Of a DNA stretch of 64,000 bases, positions 1 to 9,896 are shown piece by piece (within the stretch, counting starts at the first letter, position 1; every line of letters begins with the position of its first letter). A program made the translations under genes and the position numbers. The notes under the pieces are model-generated. The model was given only the letters and a program-made list of their open reading frames with translations, had not been told where the DNA came from and did no database searches. Origin of the DNA: Frigoribacterium sp. JB110 (GTDB taxonomy: Bacteria > Actinomycetota > Actinomycetes > Actinomycetales > Microbacteriaceae); the NCBI RefSeq assembly GCF_900163665.1, contig NZ_FUIA01000009.1:186001-250000 (forward strand), given 5' to 3'.

Positions 1-642
1 TACACGATGGTGCTGCCGCTCGAGGACAAGTTCTCGATCACCCGCAACGAGCTGCAGGACCAGCTCACCTATGCGATGGGCGGCCGCGTCGCCGAGGAGA
101 TCGTGTTCCACGACCCGACGACGGGTGCCTCGAACGACATCGAGAAAGCCACGTCGACTGCCCGCAAGATGGTCACCGAATACGGCATGACCACGGCCAT
201 CGGACCTGTGAAGCTCGCAGGCGCCAGCGGCGAGGTGTTCATGGGCCGCGACATGGGGCACGGCCGTGACTTCTCGGACGGTTCGGCTTCGGCGATCGAC
301 GCCGAAGTGCGCGCGCTGATCGAGCAGGCCCACGATGAGGCGTACGAGGTGCTCACGGCGAACCGCGACATCCTCGACGGACTCGCCCACGAGCTGCTCG
401 AGAAGGAGACGCTCGACCACCATCGCCTCGACGAGATCTTCGCGAACGTGCGGAAGCTGCCGAAGCGCCCGCAGTGGCTCTCCAGCGACGGTCGCCCGGT
501 CTCGGATCTGCCGCCGGTCGACGTGCCGCGTCGTGCCAGCGAGCAGGTGCCGGTGGCGGCCAGCGCGGCCGAGCCGCAGGCGGCGTCAGGCGACGCCCAG
601 CCCCGCCCGGCATCCGGTAACTCGCGCCCAGCCACGGCCTGA
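1..642 (+). CDS. ftsH: ATP-dependent zinc metalloprotease FtsH, C-terminal part (5' end outside window)
   Basis: Membrane-anchored AAA+ protease that degrades damaged or short-lived proteins. Only the last 213 codons are present, and the frame is already open at base 1 (Y-T-M-V-L-P-L-E-D-K). The segment is the FtsH peptidase M41 domain: it contains the conserved GGRVAEE helix and the GASNDIEKAT region that carries the third zinc ligand Asp. The HEXXH motif and AAA domain lie upstream of the window. The final 55 residues are a low-complexity Pro/Ala/Ser tail, common in actinobacterial FtsH. The folE start follows the stop by 3 nt, so ftsH heads the folate operon. Confidence 0.95.
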   Translation, partial: YTMVLPLEDKFSITRNELQDQLTYAMGGRVAEEIVFHDPTTGASNDIEKATSTARKMVTEYGMTTAIGPVKLAGASGEVFMGRDMGHGRDFSDGSASAIDAEVRALIEQAHDEAYEVLTANRDILDGLAHELLEKETLDHHRLDEIFANVRKLPKRPQWLSSDGRPVSDLPPVDVPRRASEQVPVAASAAEPQAASGDAQPRPASGNSRPATA

Positions 643-645
643 ACC

Positions 646-1248
646 ATGGCTGGCCCGGAGGGCGTGGACCGCGACAGGGTCGCCGAGCTCACGCGCGAGC
701 TGCTGATCGCCATCGGCGAGGACCCGGATCGTCCGGGCCTGACCCGCACGCCGGAGCGGGTCGCGGAGATGGTCGCCGAGATGTTCGGCGGTCTGTCGCA
801 GGACCCTGCGGCTCCGTTGGCCTCGACCATCAGCGTCGCCTCAGGCCCCGCTCCCGAGACGCAGCCGTCGGGAGCGGTGATCGTGCGGGGCGTCCGGTTC
901 CGCTCGGTGTGCGAGCATCACCTGCTGCCCAGCCACGGCACGGCGCATGTGGCGTACCTGCCCGGCGAGAAGGTGGTCGGGCTCGGTGCGTTCACGAAGG
1001 TCATCGACATCCTCGCCAACCGGCCGCAGGTGCAGGAGCGCCTCGGCGAGCAGATCGCCGACACGATCGCGCAGGCCCTCGCCGCCCGCGGCGTCGTCGT
1101 CGTGCTCGACGCGGTGCACCAGTGCGTGACGATGCGCGGAGCGCAGCAGACCGACAGCTCCACCGTCACGATCGCCACGCGCGGCGAGCTGGCAGACCCC
1201 GCTGCCAGGGCGGAGATCATCGCGCTGATCGGGAAGGGTGAGGGCTGA
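646..1248 (+). CDS. folE: GTP cyclohydrolase I
   Basis: Converts GTP to 7,8-dihydroneopterin triphosphate, the first step of tetrahydrofolate synthesis. The 200-aa length is typical. Visible family signatures are RTPERVAEM near residue 35, the zinc-site segment SVCEHHLLPSHG near residue 90 (Cys and His-His ligands), and QVQERLGEQIAD followed by HQCVTMRGAQQ, which carries the second zinc Cys and active-site residues. It starts 3 nt after ftsH and overlaps the next gene by 1 nt, so it is translationally coupled within a folate operon. Confidence 0.96.
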   Translation: MAGPEGVDRDRVAELTRELLIAIGEDPDRPGLTRTPERVAEMVAEMFGGLSQDPAAPLASTISVASGPAPETQPSGAVIVRGVRFRSVCEHHLLPSHGTAHVAYLPGEKVVGLGAFTKVIDILANRPQVQERLGEQIADTIAQALAARGVVVVLDAVHQCVTMRGAQQTDSSTVTIATRGELADPAARAEIIALIGKGEG

Positions 1249-2456
1249 TGGAGATCTGGGGAGTCGTCAACGTCACGCCGGACTCGTTCAGCGACGGCGG
1301 CGAGTTCTTCTCGCACGACGCCGCGATCGCGCGCGGGCGAGAGCTGCGCGAGCAGGGAGCGACCGTGCTCGACGTCGGCGGAGAGTCGACCAGACCAGGC
1401 GCCCACCCGGTCGGCGCCGAAGAGGAGCTGCGACGCGTGCTCCCCGTGATCGAGGCGCTCGCATCCGACGGCGCCGTCGTGAGCGTCGACACCTACCGGG
1501 CCGATGTCGCGGAGCGCGCGATCGCCGCCGGCGCGAGGATCGTCAACGACGTCTCTGGCGGCCTCGAGGACCCGCGCATCTTCGACGTGGTCGCCGCAGG
1601 CGACGCCGAGATCGCGATCGGCCACTGGCGAGGGCCGTCTGCCGACATGTACGCGATGGCGCAGTACTCGCGCGTGGGAGACGAAGTCGCGGTCGAGCTG
1701 CTGCGCCGCGTCGAGGCGGCGAGGGCCGCCGGAGTGCGAGATGAGCAGATCATCCTCGATCCGGGCGTCGGCTTCGCGAAGACGCCGGAGCAGAGCTGGG
1801 CGGCGCTGCGCCAGCTCGACGCGATCAGCGCACTCGGCTTCCGCGTGCTGATCGGTGTCTCGCGCAAGCGCATGCTTGCGGCAGCCCTCGGCGACGATGC
1901 CTCGACCGGACGCCGCGACCTGGCCACGGCTGTGGCGAGTGTTCTCACAGCCAGGTTCGGCGCCTACGGCGTGCGCGTGCACGATGTGGTCGGCACGGTC
2001 GACGCGCTTGCGGTGCTCGACGCGTGGGACGGTGCTCCGGATGCCGCGAGCACGAAGGCGCCGACCGCCGACGGTTCCGGCATGATCGAACTGACTGGAT
2101 TGCGGGTGTTCGGGCACCACGGGGTGCTCGATTTCGAGCGCGAGAACGGCCAGGAGTTCGTGGTCGATCTGCACATCTCGCTGCCGATGGCGCAAGCGGC
2201 CGAGACCGATGACGTCACCGACACCGTGCACTACGGCGAGGTCGCCGACCGAGTCGCCGCGATCGTCGCAGGCGAGCCGGTGAATCTGATCGAGACGCTC
2301 GCTCACCGCATCGGCGGCGCTGTGCTCGCTGACGAACGGATCGAGTTCGTCAGCGTCACGGTGCACAAGCCGCAGGCGCCGATCGAGCAGCGCTTCGACG
2401 ACGTCTCCGTCACGGTGATGCGCATGCAGGGTGCGCCCCGAGCGGTCAGGCGGTGA
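1248..2456 (+). CDS. folP-folB: Fused dihydropteroate synthase / dihydroneopterin aldolase
   Basis: A single 402-aa open frame holds two folate enzymes. Residues 1 to about 265 are dihydropteroate synthase, joining pABA to hydroxymethyl-dihydropterin: VNVTPDSFSDGG, DVGGESTRPGA, ILDPGVGFAKT and LIGVSRKRM are all present. After a short linker (about 266-278), residues 279-402 are dihydroneopterin aldolase with FERENGQEF, HYGEV, NLIETLA and the catalytic Lys in VTVHKPQAPI. The FolB part begins at a Met codon (2082) but there is no intervening stop, so the product should be bifunctional unless internal initiation also occurs. FolB-FolK fusions are well known; FolP-FolB is less usual. Confidence 0.92.
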   Translation: MEIWGVVNVTPDSFSDGGEFFSHDAAIARGRELREQGATVLDVGGESTRPGAHPVGAEEELRRVLPVIEALASDGAVVSVDTYRADVAERAIAAGARIVNDVSGGLEDPRIFDVVAAGDAEIAIGHWRGPSADMYAMAQYSRVGDEVAVELLRRVEAARAAGVRDEQIILDPGVGFAKTPEQSWAALRQLDAISALGFRVLIGVSRKRMLAAALGDDASTGRRDLATAVASVLTARFGAYGVRVHDVVGTVDALAVLDAWDGAPDAASTKAPTADGSGMIELTGLRVFGHHGVLDFERENGQEFVVDLHISLPMAQAAETDDVTDTVHYGEVADRVAAIVAGEPVNLIETLAHRIGGAVLADERIEFVSVTVHKPQAPIEQRFDDVSVTVMRMQGAPRAVRR

Positions 2457-2463
2457 GCGAGCG

Positions 2464-3003
2464 ATGACCGCCGAAGCGGCGGGAACGGCCCCGCAGCCCG
2501 CGCCCGCATGCGCACGTACCCCCGTCGACGCCGTCGTGGCGTTCGGGGCGAACCTCGGCGACCGGTACGCGACCCTTGCCGCTGCCGAACGCGAGATCGC
2601 CGCGCTGGGCGGGGTGACGGACATCCGGATGTCGACGCCGCTGGAGTCGGTGGCGATCACGCCGACGGGCCCCGATCCGGACAAGCCCGGCTACCTCAAC
2701 GCCGTCGCGCTGGTGCGCACGACGCTCGCTCCCGCCGCGCTGCTGGCGGCGCTGCACGACATCGAGAACGCCAACGGGCGCGTGCGCGAGGAGCGGTGGG
2801 GCGACCGGACCCTCGACCTCGACCTGATCGCCTACGGCGACGTGCGATCCGCAGGCCCCGAGATGACGCTGCCTCACCCGCGCGCCCACGAGCGCGACTT
2901 CGTGCTCGAGCCGTGGCTCGAACTGGACCCGGATGCCGCGGTGCCCGGCCGAGGACGGGCGGACGACCTTCTCGCCGACCTGCGCGACGAGGGGGCGGCG
3001 TGA
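2464..3003 (+). CDS. folK: 2-amino-4-hydroxy-6-hydroxymethyldihydropteridine diphosphokinase
   Basis: Pyrophosphorylates 6-hydroxymethyl-dihydropterin, supplying the substrate for FolP. HPPK signatures are visible: FGANLGDR near residue 28, the E-R-x-x-x-W-G-x-R-x-L-D-L-D-L segment (EERWGDRTLDLDLI) with the two metal-binding Asp residues, and LPHPRAHERDFVL. The ATG at 2464 was chosen because it lies 7 nt after the folP-folB stop and behind a purine-rich gagcgag. An in-frame ATG at 2431 would add 11 residues overlapping the FolB C-terminus. With the 2464 start the protein is 179 aa, a usual length. Confidence 0.94.
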   Translation: MTAEAAGTAPQPAPACARTPVDAVVAFGANLGDRYATLAAAEREIAALGGVTDIRMSTPLESVAITPTGPDPDKPGYLNAVALVRTTLAPAALLAALHDIENANGRVREERWGDRTLDLDLIAYGDVRSAGPEMTLPHPRAHERDFVLEPWLELDPDAAVPGRGRADDLLADLRDEGAA

Positions 3004-3488
3004 AGCGCACCGATCCGCTCGCCCTGATCGTCGCCGCGGTGCTCGGCGGCGGCGCGGGGTTCGTGATCGATCAGGTGCTCACGACGAGCGGACATCCCAC
3101 CTTCACGCCTCCGATCGGCCTGACCATCCTGCTCGTCGTGCTCGGCGGCGCGTGCATCGCTCTGGCCTGGCCGATCCGCCGATCGGTGAGAGACCAGAAG
3201 GCGCCGCGCGTCGACCCGTTCCGCGCACTGCGCATCGCGGTTCTCGCGAAGGCGTCGAGCCTCGTCGGCGCGGCCGTCGGCGGTGCGGGTCTCGGTCTCA
3301 TCGTGTTCCTCACTACCCGACCTGTCGCTGCGCCGATAGGGTCGATGGGAGCGATCATCGCTGCGGTGGGGGCGAGCATCGTCCTGGTCGTCGCGGCCCT
3401 GGTCGCGGAACACATGTGCACGCTGCCGAAGGATCCAGATGACCGAGAGCACCCCGACGCCGGGCCAGGAGCCGAACCCACCAGCTGA
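3000..3488 (+). CDS. DUF3180 family membrane protein
   Basis: A 162-aa integral membrane protein starting with GTG at 3000, overlapping the folK stop. Hydrophobic stretches suggest four transmembrane helices, two near residues 8-25 and 38-58 and two near 85-108 and 118-140, with a basic loop (IRRSVRDQKAPR) between pairs. Size, topology and position directly after folK match the actinobacterial DUF3180 family, whose function is unknown. The last 50 nt overlap the start of the next gene in another frame, an unusually long overlap for this operon. Confidence 0.8.
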   Translation: MKRTDPLALIVAAVLGGGAGFVIDQVLTTSGHPTFTPPIGLTILLVVLGGACIALAWPIRRSVRDQKAPRVDPFRALRIAVLAKASSLVGAAVGGAGLGLIVFLTTRPVAAPIGSMGAIIAAVGASIVLVVAALVAEHMCTLPKDPDDREHPDAGPGAEPTS

Positions 3489-4266
3489 CGCGCAGGGTCC
3501 GGTCATACCGCCCCGCCCGCCGGTGCCGCCGGCCGCACCAGCGCCGGCTGGCTCGCCCGGACCAGCCGAGCCGCCGCTGTACGCCCCGGAACCACCGGCA
3601 TCCGGAGCGCCGATTCCTCCCCGCCCCGAGCATCCGGATGCGGCACCAGTGCCGCCGCTCTCCGGGCAGGCCCCTGCGCCATCCGGAACTCCCGCTTCCG
3701 GCGCCCCCACGCCATCCGGGGGCGCGCCGTCGGCGTCGCCCGTGCTCGATGACGGCACGTACACGCAGCTGCGCGAGCCGCGCAACGACGGCAGGCTCGC
3801 GCTCGACGGCCGGTGGCATCAGATCTCACCCAAGTACGTCGTCTCGCAGACCGTGCAGAACGCGATCTTCGTCGCCGTCGTGCTGATCGCCGCGACAGCC
3901 GTGCAGGTGTTCGCCGAGCAGTGGTGGGGGTGGATCGCGGCCGGCGTCATCGTGCTGATCACGGTGATCACGCAGATCGTGCTGCCGCGGCAGGCCCGCG
4001 CGCTCGGGTACATGCTGCGCGACGACGATCTCGTCTTCCGCAAGGGCATCCTGTGGCAGCGCATGGTCGCCGTGCCGTACGGGCGCATGCAGCTCGTCGA
4101 CATCTCGCACGGGCCGATGGACCGCGCCTTCGGCATCGCGAAGCTCAAGATGATCACGGCAGCCGCGACGACCGGCGTCGAGATCCCCGGGCTGTCGCAG
4201 GCGGCGGCAGAGTCGTTGCGCGACACCCTGATCGAGGTCGCCGAGACGAGGCGGACCGGCCTGTGA
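3439..4266 (+). CDS. PH domain (bPH2, YdbS-like) membrane protein
   Basis: 275 aa. Residues 1-105 form a Pro/Ala-rich, probably disordered cytoplasmic tail with repeated PPRPPVPP and PSG/PASG motifs. Two transmembrane helices follow (about 135-175), then a bacterial PH (DUF304/YdbS) domain with the typical LRDDDLVFRKGILWQRMVAVPYGRMQLVDI and GPMDRAFGIAKL segments. It overlaps the next PH-domain gene by 4 nt; such YdbS/YdbT pairs are widespread in Gram-positives and probably act together in the membrane. No enzymatic function can be read from the sequence. Confidence 0.82.
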   Translation: MTESTPTPGQEPNPPADAQGPVIPPRPPVPPAAPAPAGSPGPAEPPLYAPEPPASGAPIPPRPEHPDAAPVPPLSGQAPAPSGTPASGAPTPSGGAPSASPVLDDGTYTQLREPRNDGRLALDGRWHQISPKYVVSQTVQNAIFVAVVLIAATAVQVFAEQWWGWIAAGVIVLITVITQIVLPRQARALGYMLRDDDLVFRKGILWQRMVAVPYGRMQLVDISHGPMDRAFGIAKLKMITAAATTGVEIPGLSQAAAESLRDTLIEVAETRRTGL

Positions 4267-6044
4267 GCGATCAGACGGCTTCCGCACCGGCAGCGACTGC
4301 CGCGCCGCTGAGCGGGGGAGGGTCATCGTCGCTGGCCGACGGTCGGTGGCACCGCCTGCATCCGCTCACTCCGCTGTTCCGCGGAGGGCTCGCCCTGGTC
4401 ATCATCGTGGGCATCGTGCTCGCGAATCTGCGCGAGCGGATCATCTACTGGTTCATCTCCATCTTCGACCGCGAGCACGCGATCGACATCGACTACGAGG
4501 ACGGCGACCCGGTCGGCCAGGCGATCGACTGGACCGTCGCCAACAACCTGATCCTGCTCGTGCTGCTCGGCGTGCTCGCATTCGTCGCGCTGCTGTGCGG
4601 GCTGTTCTGGCTGAGCTGGCGCAAGCACGAATTCCGGATCACCGGTGAACACGTCGAGGTGCGCCGCGGCGTCGTCTTCCGCACGCAGCGCCGCGCACCG
4701 CTCGACCGCGTGCAGGGCGTGAACCTGACCAGGCCGTTCATCGCACGCATCGCGGGCATGGCGAAGCTCGAGGTCGACGGTGCGGGCACCGACGCGAACG
4801 TGCCGCTGGAGTATCTCGGCACCAAGCGCGCCGAGGAGGTGCGAGCCGACATCCTGCGGCTGGCATCCGGCGTGCGCGCAGCCAGGGCGCAGGCGCGCGA
4901 GGCCGCGGCGAACGGTGAACAGGCAGGCGTGCGCCAGGTCGTCGCCTCCACCGTGAGCGAGGGAGTGCAGGGCCTGATCGACGGCGTCGACACGCAGGAC
5001 GTCGCGCCGGAGAGCCTCGTGCGGATCCCCACCGGCCGTGTCATCGGCGCGCAGGCGCTCGAGCTGCTGTGGGGGCTCGGAATCGCCCTGGTGGCGTACG
5101 GCATCTTCTTCGGCATCATGGCGCCGTTCGTGTTCTCGAACGACGACGGGCCGGGCGAGGGCTTCATGGTGCTGGGCATCACGACCCTCGTGACCTTCGT
5201 GCCAGGACTGATCGCACTGGGGGCCGTGCTGTGGACCAAGGTCTCGCAGTCGCTGCGCTACTCGATCGCCGAGACCCAGAACGGCGTGCGGATCACCTAC
5301 GGGCTCACGACCACCACGACGCAGACGATCCCACCGGGCCGTATCCACGCGCTCGAGGTGTCGCAGCCGATCCTGTGGCGCCCGTTCGGCTGGTGGAAGA
5401 TCAAGATCAACCGGATGTCGGGCAAGAGCCAGTCGCAGCAGCAGTCTGGGCAGTCGCAGCAGTCGGCACAGGTGCTGCCGGTGGGAACCCGTGCCGATGT
5501 CGAGCGGGTGCTGCGCGTGTGCCTGCCGTACCTGCCGGTCGCCGACCTGCCGCTGATGGTCGACAACGGCATGTACTGGCCGGCTCCGGATGCCGCTGAC
5601 CCCTATCGCACCATGGCCAAGCGCGGATGGTGGCGGCGCCCGTTCTCGTTCAAGCGGCACGGCTTCGCGGTGACCGGCTACGGGCTGTTCCTGCGCCGCG
5701 GCACGATCTGGCGCAAGCAGGCCGTGTTCCCGCTCGCCCGTCTGCAGGGCGTCTCGATCGCTCAGGGGCCGATCGACCGGATGCAGCGCGTGGCGTGGGC
5801 GCAGGCGCACGCCGTCGCCGGTGCGGTCTCCGGCCAGATCGTCGGGCTCGACCGGGACGACGCCACGGATCTGCTCGACCAGGTGCGCCGCGCCGCGGTC
5901 GTCGCCGCCGCGAACGACCAGACTCACCGGTGGGGCACGGCGGAGCCCGCACCTGGCACCGTCTCGGCGCTGCCGCCGATGATGGCTGCGGCACCGGCCG
6001 GGCTCTCGCATCCGGGCCCGCCGGCCCCCGGGGCAGGGGCGTGA
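4263..6044 (+). CDS. Multi-PH-domain (YdbT-like) membrane protein
   Basis: 593 aa from the GTG at 4263, which overlaps the preceding stop. It has an N-terminal helix pair, a bPH2 domain (EVRRGVVFRTQRRAPLDRVQGV near residue 130), a second helix pair around 265-320, a second PH-like part (VRITYGLTTTTTQTIPPGRIHALEV), and a third near 460 (FAVTGYGLFLRRGTIWRKQAVFPLARLQGV). A short Gln/Ser-rich linker (about residues 390-405) sits between the second and third parts. The layout matches YdbT proteins. The C-terminal end is Pro/Ala-rich. It is the partner of the upstream YdbS-like protein; its role is unknown. Confidence 0.82.
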   Translation: MSDQTASAPAATAAPLSGGGSSSLADGRWHRLHPLTPLFRGGLALVIIVGIVLANLRERIIYWFISIFDREHAIDIDYEDGDPVGQAIDWTVANNLILLVLLGVLAFVALLCGLFWLSWRKHEFRITGEHVEVRRGVVFRTQRRAPLDRVQGVNLTRPFIARIAGMAKLEVDGAGTDANVPLEYLGTKRAEEVRADILRLASGVRAARAQAREAAANGEQAGVRQVVASTVSEGVQGLIDGVDTQDVAPESLVRIPTGRVIGAQALELLWGLGIALVAYGIFFGIMAPFVFSNDDGPGEGFMVLGITTLVTFVPGLIALGAVLWTKVSQSLRYSIAETQNGVRITYGLTTTTTQTIPPGRIHALEVSQPILWRPFGWWKIKINRMSGKSQSQQQSGQSQQSAQVLPVGTRADVERVLRVCLPYLPVADLPLMVDNGMYWPAPDAADPYRTMAKRGWWRRPFSFKRHGFAVTGYGLFLRRGTIWRKQAVFPLARLQGVSIAQGPIDRMQRVAWAQAHAVAGAVSGQIVGLDRDDATDLLDQVRRAAVVAAANDQTHRWGTAEPAPGTVSALPPMMAAAPAGLSHPGPPAPGAGA

Positions 6045-6745
6045 TGCGCGACGGACGGCTCGGCGTCGGCGTGGTGGGATCGGGCCGGGTCGGGCCCGTG
6101 CTCGCCGCCGCGCTCGCCGGGGCGGGGCACTCGCTGACCGGACGCACCGCGGCCAGTGACGACGACCGCGCCTCGGCACTGCTGCCAGACGTGCCGGTGC
6201 TCGATGCACCGGAGGTGCTGCGCCGCAGCGAGCTCGTGCTGATCACCGTGCCGCGTTCGCAGCTCGCGGCGACGGTGTCGGGCTTCGCGGAGGCAGGGCA
6301 CGTGCAGATGGGGCAGCTGGTGCTGCACACCGATGCTGCACACGGCATCGAAGCGCTGCGTCCCGTCGCGGAGAAGGGTGCGATTCCGCTTGCCCTTCAC
6401 CCCGCGATGACGTTCACCGGCACCAGCATGGACCTGCGCCAGCTGGCAGCGACGTATGCGGGCGTGACGGCGCCTGGGCCGGTGCTGCCGATCGCGCAGG
6501 CGCTCGCGGTGGAGATCGGGCTGGAACCGATTGTGATCGAGGAGGTCGATCGCCCGGCGTACGCAGAGGCGATCGCGACGGCCGCGGAGTTCTCGAGCCA
6601 GATCGTGCGGCAGGCGACGGGGATCCTGCGCGGCATCGGCGTGCAGAACCCCGGCGGCTTCCTGTCGTCGCTGGTGCGATCGACGGTCGACCACGCTCTC
6701 GCCGAGGCCACCCCCGCCGTCCCCGACTTCCCTGAAGACGCGTAG
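6044..6745 (+). CDS. Rossmann-fold / DUF2520 domain protein
   Basis: 233 aa starting at the ATG that overlaps the preceding stop by 1 nt. The N-terminus has a dinucleotide-binding glycine motif (GVGVVGSGRVGPVLAAAL), then a hydrophobic strand ending in TVPRSQ, and a C-terminal helical part with HPAMTFTG, the pattern of the DUF2520 / Rossmann-like family related to ketopantoate and prephenate dehydrogenases. In many actinobacteria this gene lies next to panC, which is absent here (the next gene is lysS). Substrate unknown. Confidence 0.8.
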   Translation: MRDGRLGVGVVGSGRVGPVLAAALAGAGHSLTGRTAASDDDRASALLPDVPVLDAPEVLRRSELVLITVPRSQLAATVSGFAEAGHVQMGQLVLHTDAAHGIEALRPVAEKGAIPLALHPAMTFTGTSMDLRQLAATYAGVTAPGPVLPIAQALAVEIGLEPIVIEEVDRPAYAEAIATAAEFSSQIVRQATGILRGIGVQNPGGFLSSLVRSTVDHALAEATPAVPDFPEDA

Positions 6746-6764
6746 CGCGCGGCGCCGAGCACAG

Positions 6765-6842
6765 GCTGCCGAGATGCGCACTTCTCGTCGAGATGCGCAG
6801 GTTTTTACGGGGTCTTGTCGAAAGAGTGCGCATCTCGGCAGC
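6765..6842. repeat. 18-bp perfect inverted repeat in the DUF2520-lysS gap
   Basis: Arms 6765-6782 and 6825-6842 are exact reverse complements (left arm GCTGCCGAGATGCGCACT), separated by 42 nt. The 10-mer GAGATGCGCA recurs directly inside the loop at 6790-6799. The unit could be a mobile intergenic repeat, a processed hairpin or a terminator for the upstream operon; there is no T-run after the right arm. Confidence 0.7.
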
Positions 6843-6878
6843 GGGTCGGGGGCGGGCGGCCGCTCAGTCGACGGGCCA

Positions 6879-6884
6879 TAGACT
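6879..6884 (+). promoter_or_regulatory. Probable -10 box for lysS
   Basis: TAGACT matches the actinobacterial TANNNT -10 consensus. It lies 62 nt before the chosen lysS start, so lysS would have a leader and uses a gaggaag ribosome-binding site. No convincing -35 is seen. Confidence 0.45.
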
Positions 6885-6946
6885 GGGACGACCGCGACCG
6901 CGCGCCGCGGATCGCCGCCGCACACCCCGCACGAGGAAGCACCCGC

Positions 6947-8482
<1,536 letters not shown>

Positions 8483-8536
8483 GCGGGCAGGGGCGAAGCC
8501 TCCGCCCCGCGTCGGTGTCGCCCACCGGCCGACCGC

Positions 8537-9721
8537 TCAGCGATCGTGTGCGGCTGCGCCGTCCGGTTCTGCGGGCGAGGCGAACGCCCATGCCGGGAGC
8601 ACGCCGGACTCGGTGATCGTCGTCATGATGCCCGCCAGGCCGTGCCCCGGCTCCATGCCGCGGGCCTGCTCCGCGTATTCGGACGCGTGCGTCGCGTTGC
8701 CCAGCGCCCACGACAGCCACGACGCCGCAGCCAGTGCGCCCGGCCTGGCTCGGCGCGGAGCCGAGGCGGCGATCTGCCGCGCGAGTGCAAGCCCCTGGCG
8801 CAGTCGCCATCCTTCTGGCCGCGGCCCCTCGCCCGCCAGCCGCACGGGCCCCTCCGGCAGCGGTGGGGCTGCCCCCGGTGGAGCCGGCCGCCACGCGAGC
8901 TGCCAGGCGAGCACCGTGCGCCCGCCCTCGAGATCCGTCGACCACTGCGTCAGCAGTGAGTCGCGCAGCAGCGGCGTCTCGAAGGCCAGGGCCAGCAGTC
9001 CTGCATCGGAGGCTTCGAGATGCGACGCGTCCCACGCGAGCGCTTCCTCGAATGCGTCGGGGAGCGCGCTCGTCGTGCCCAAGCGGCGCGGGGAATCCGT
9101 GCTCGCGGCATCCGACAGCGCCATCGGACGTTCCTCGTCGCCCGCGCGTGCGCGGTGCAGCAGCGCGGCGGCGAACTCGTGCTCCAACCGACCGAGTTCG
9201 GCGGCGACCGCTCGCCGCCTGCTCTTCGACGAACGCGGCAGCTTCGTGCCGTCGTGCTGATCGTGGGCGAGCGCCTCACCGGCTTCCGGCACGATCTGCG
9301 ACAGCGGGAGCGGCGCGGCGACATCGCCGTACGCACCCCAGCCGTCCTTGGCCACGAGATAGGCGCCGTGCACGTGCAGGCCGCAGGCGTCCGCGCGATC
9401 GATCACGCGCTCGACCAGGCTCTCGCGAGGGAGCGGCCCGTCGGGAGGCCACTCGGCGTCGCTGTCGTATGCGACGACGGCGACGCCCTCGGTCTCCGGA
9501 ACGCGGCACACCATGCCGATGGCGGTCGCGGCAGCGTGCTCGTCGCCTGCGCCATCGGCGGGCAGATCGATCCGGAGCGCGCCGGTCGCATGGGCGTCGC
9601 GCAGCGGCACGACCACGAGACTGTGCCGCGGGGTGCAGTGCGTCAGGCGCGGCACGTTCTGCAGGAAGCGCGCGGCATCTCGGATGGGCTGTGTGATCGG
9701 GGGAGGGGCTGTGGTCGTCAT
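8537..9721 (-). CDS. DUF4192 domain protein
   Basis: 394 aa on the minus strand. The N-terminus (FLQNVPRLTHCTPRHSLVVVPLRD) and the following Rossmann-like alternation with VVAYDSDAEW match the DUF4192 family, which is confined to actinobacteria and has no known function. The middle carries a Lys/Arg-rich stretch (SSKSRRRAVAAELGRL) and the C-terminal half is Ala-rich and helical. No signal peptide or membrane segment. It converges with lysS, leaving 54 nt between them that contain a short GGGGCG/CGCCCC stem (8490-8508). Confidence 0.8.
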   Translation of the reverse strand: MTTTAPPPITQPIRDAARFLQNVPRLTHCTPRHSLVVVPLRDAHATGALRIDLPADGAGDEHAAATAIGMVCRVPETEGVAVVAYDSDAEWPPDGPLPRESLVERVIDRADACGLHVHGAYLVAKDGWGAYGDVAAPLPLSQIVPEAGEALAHDQHDGTKLPRSSKSRRRAVAAELGRLEHEFAAALLHRARAGDEERPMALSDAASTDSPRRLGTTSALPDAFEEALAWDASHLEASDAGLLALAFETPLLRDSLLTQWSTDLEGGRTVLAWQLAWRPAPPGAAPPLPEGPVRLAGEGPRPEGWRLRQGLALARQIAASAPRRARPGALAAASWLSWALGNATHASEYAEQARGMEPGHGLAGIMTTITESGVLPAWAFASPAEPDGAAAHDR

Positions 9722-9823
9722 GTCCTGATCGTGGCAATCCCACCGCAGGGATCGGAGTTCTCCACAGGACGGCTCGGCGCATTCACCGCCATCACGGGGG
9801 TGTGAGGGGAAGGACGGTCGACC

Positions 9824-9857
9824 GGAACCGGCTGCGCTGTTGTCGCCTGCCGGTTCC
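9824..9857. repeat. 9-bp inverted repeat in the divergent gap upstream of the small membrane protein
   Basis: GGAACCGGC (9824-9832) and GCCGGTTCC (9849-9857) are perfect reverse complements with 16 nt between them, in the 175-nt gap between the DUF4192 gene and the small membrane protein gene. A regulator site or a hairpin are both possible. Nothing else stands out in this gap apart from the -10 box at 9885. Confidence 0.35.
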
Positions 9858-9884
9858 TCCCAGCCGTTGGAGAGCGCCCACGGC

Positions 9885-9890
9885 TAGAAT
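9885..9890 (+). promoter_or_regulatory. -10 box of a leaderless promoter
   Basis: TAGAAT followed by exactly 6 nt and then the GTG start codon at 9897. The spacing puts the transcription start at the start codon. Confidence 0.6.
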
Positions 9891-9896
9891 CGTCGC

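Noticed and set aside
918..2684. 588-codon open frame on the minus strand across folE, folP-folB and folK
   Set aside because: No family motifs; it exists because GC-rich codons on the plus strand leave few stops on the other strand. The plus-strand genes have clear enzymatic motifs.
8483..8536. GGGGCG...CGCCCC stem after lysS as a terminator
   Set aside because: Only 6 bp with no T-run. Too weak to list as a separate feature, although a terminator is expected here.
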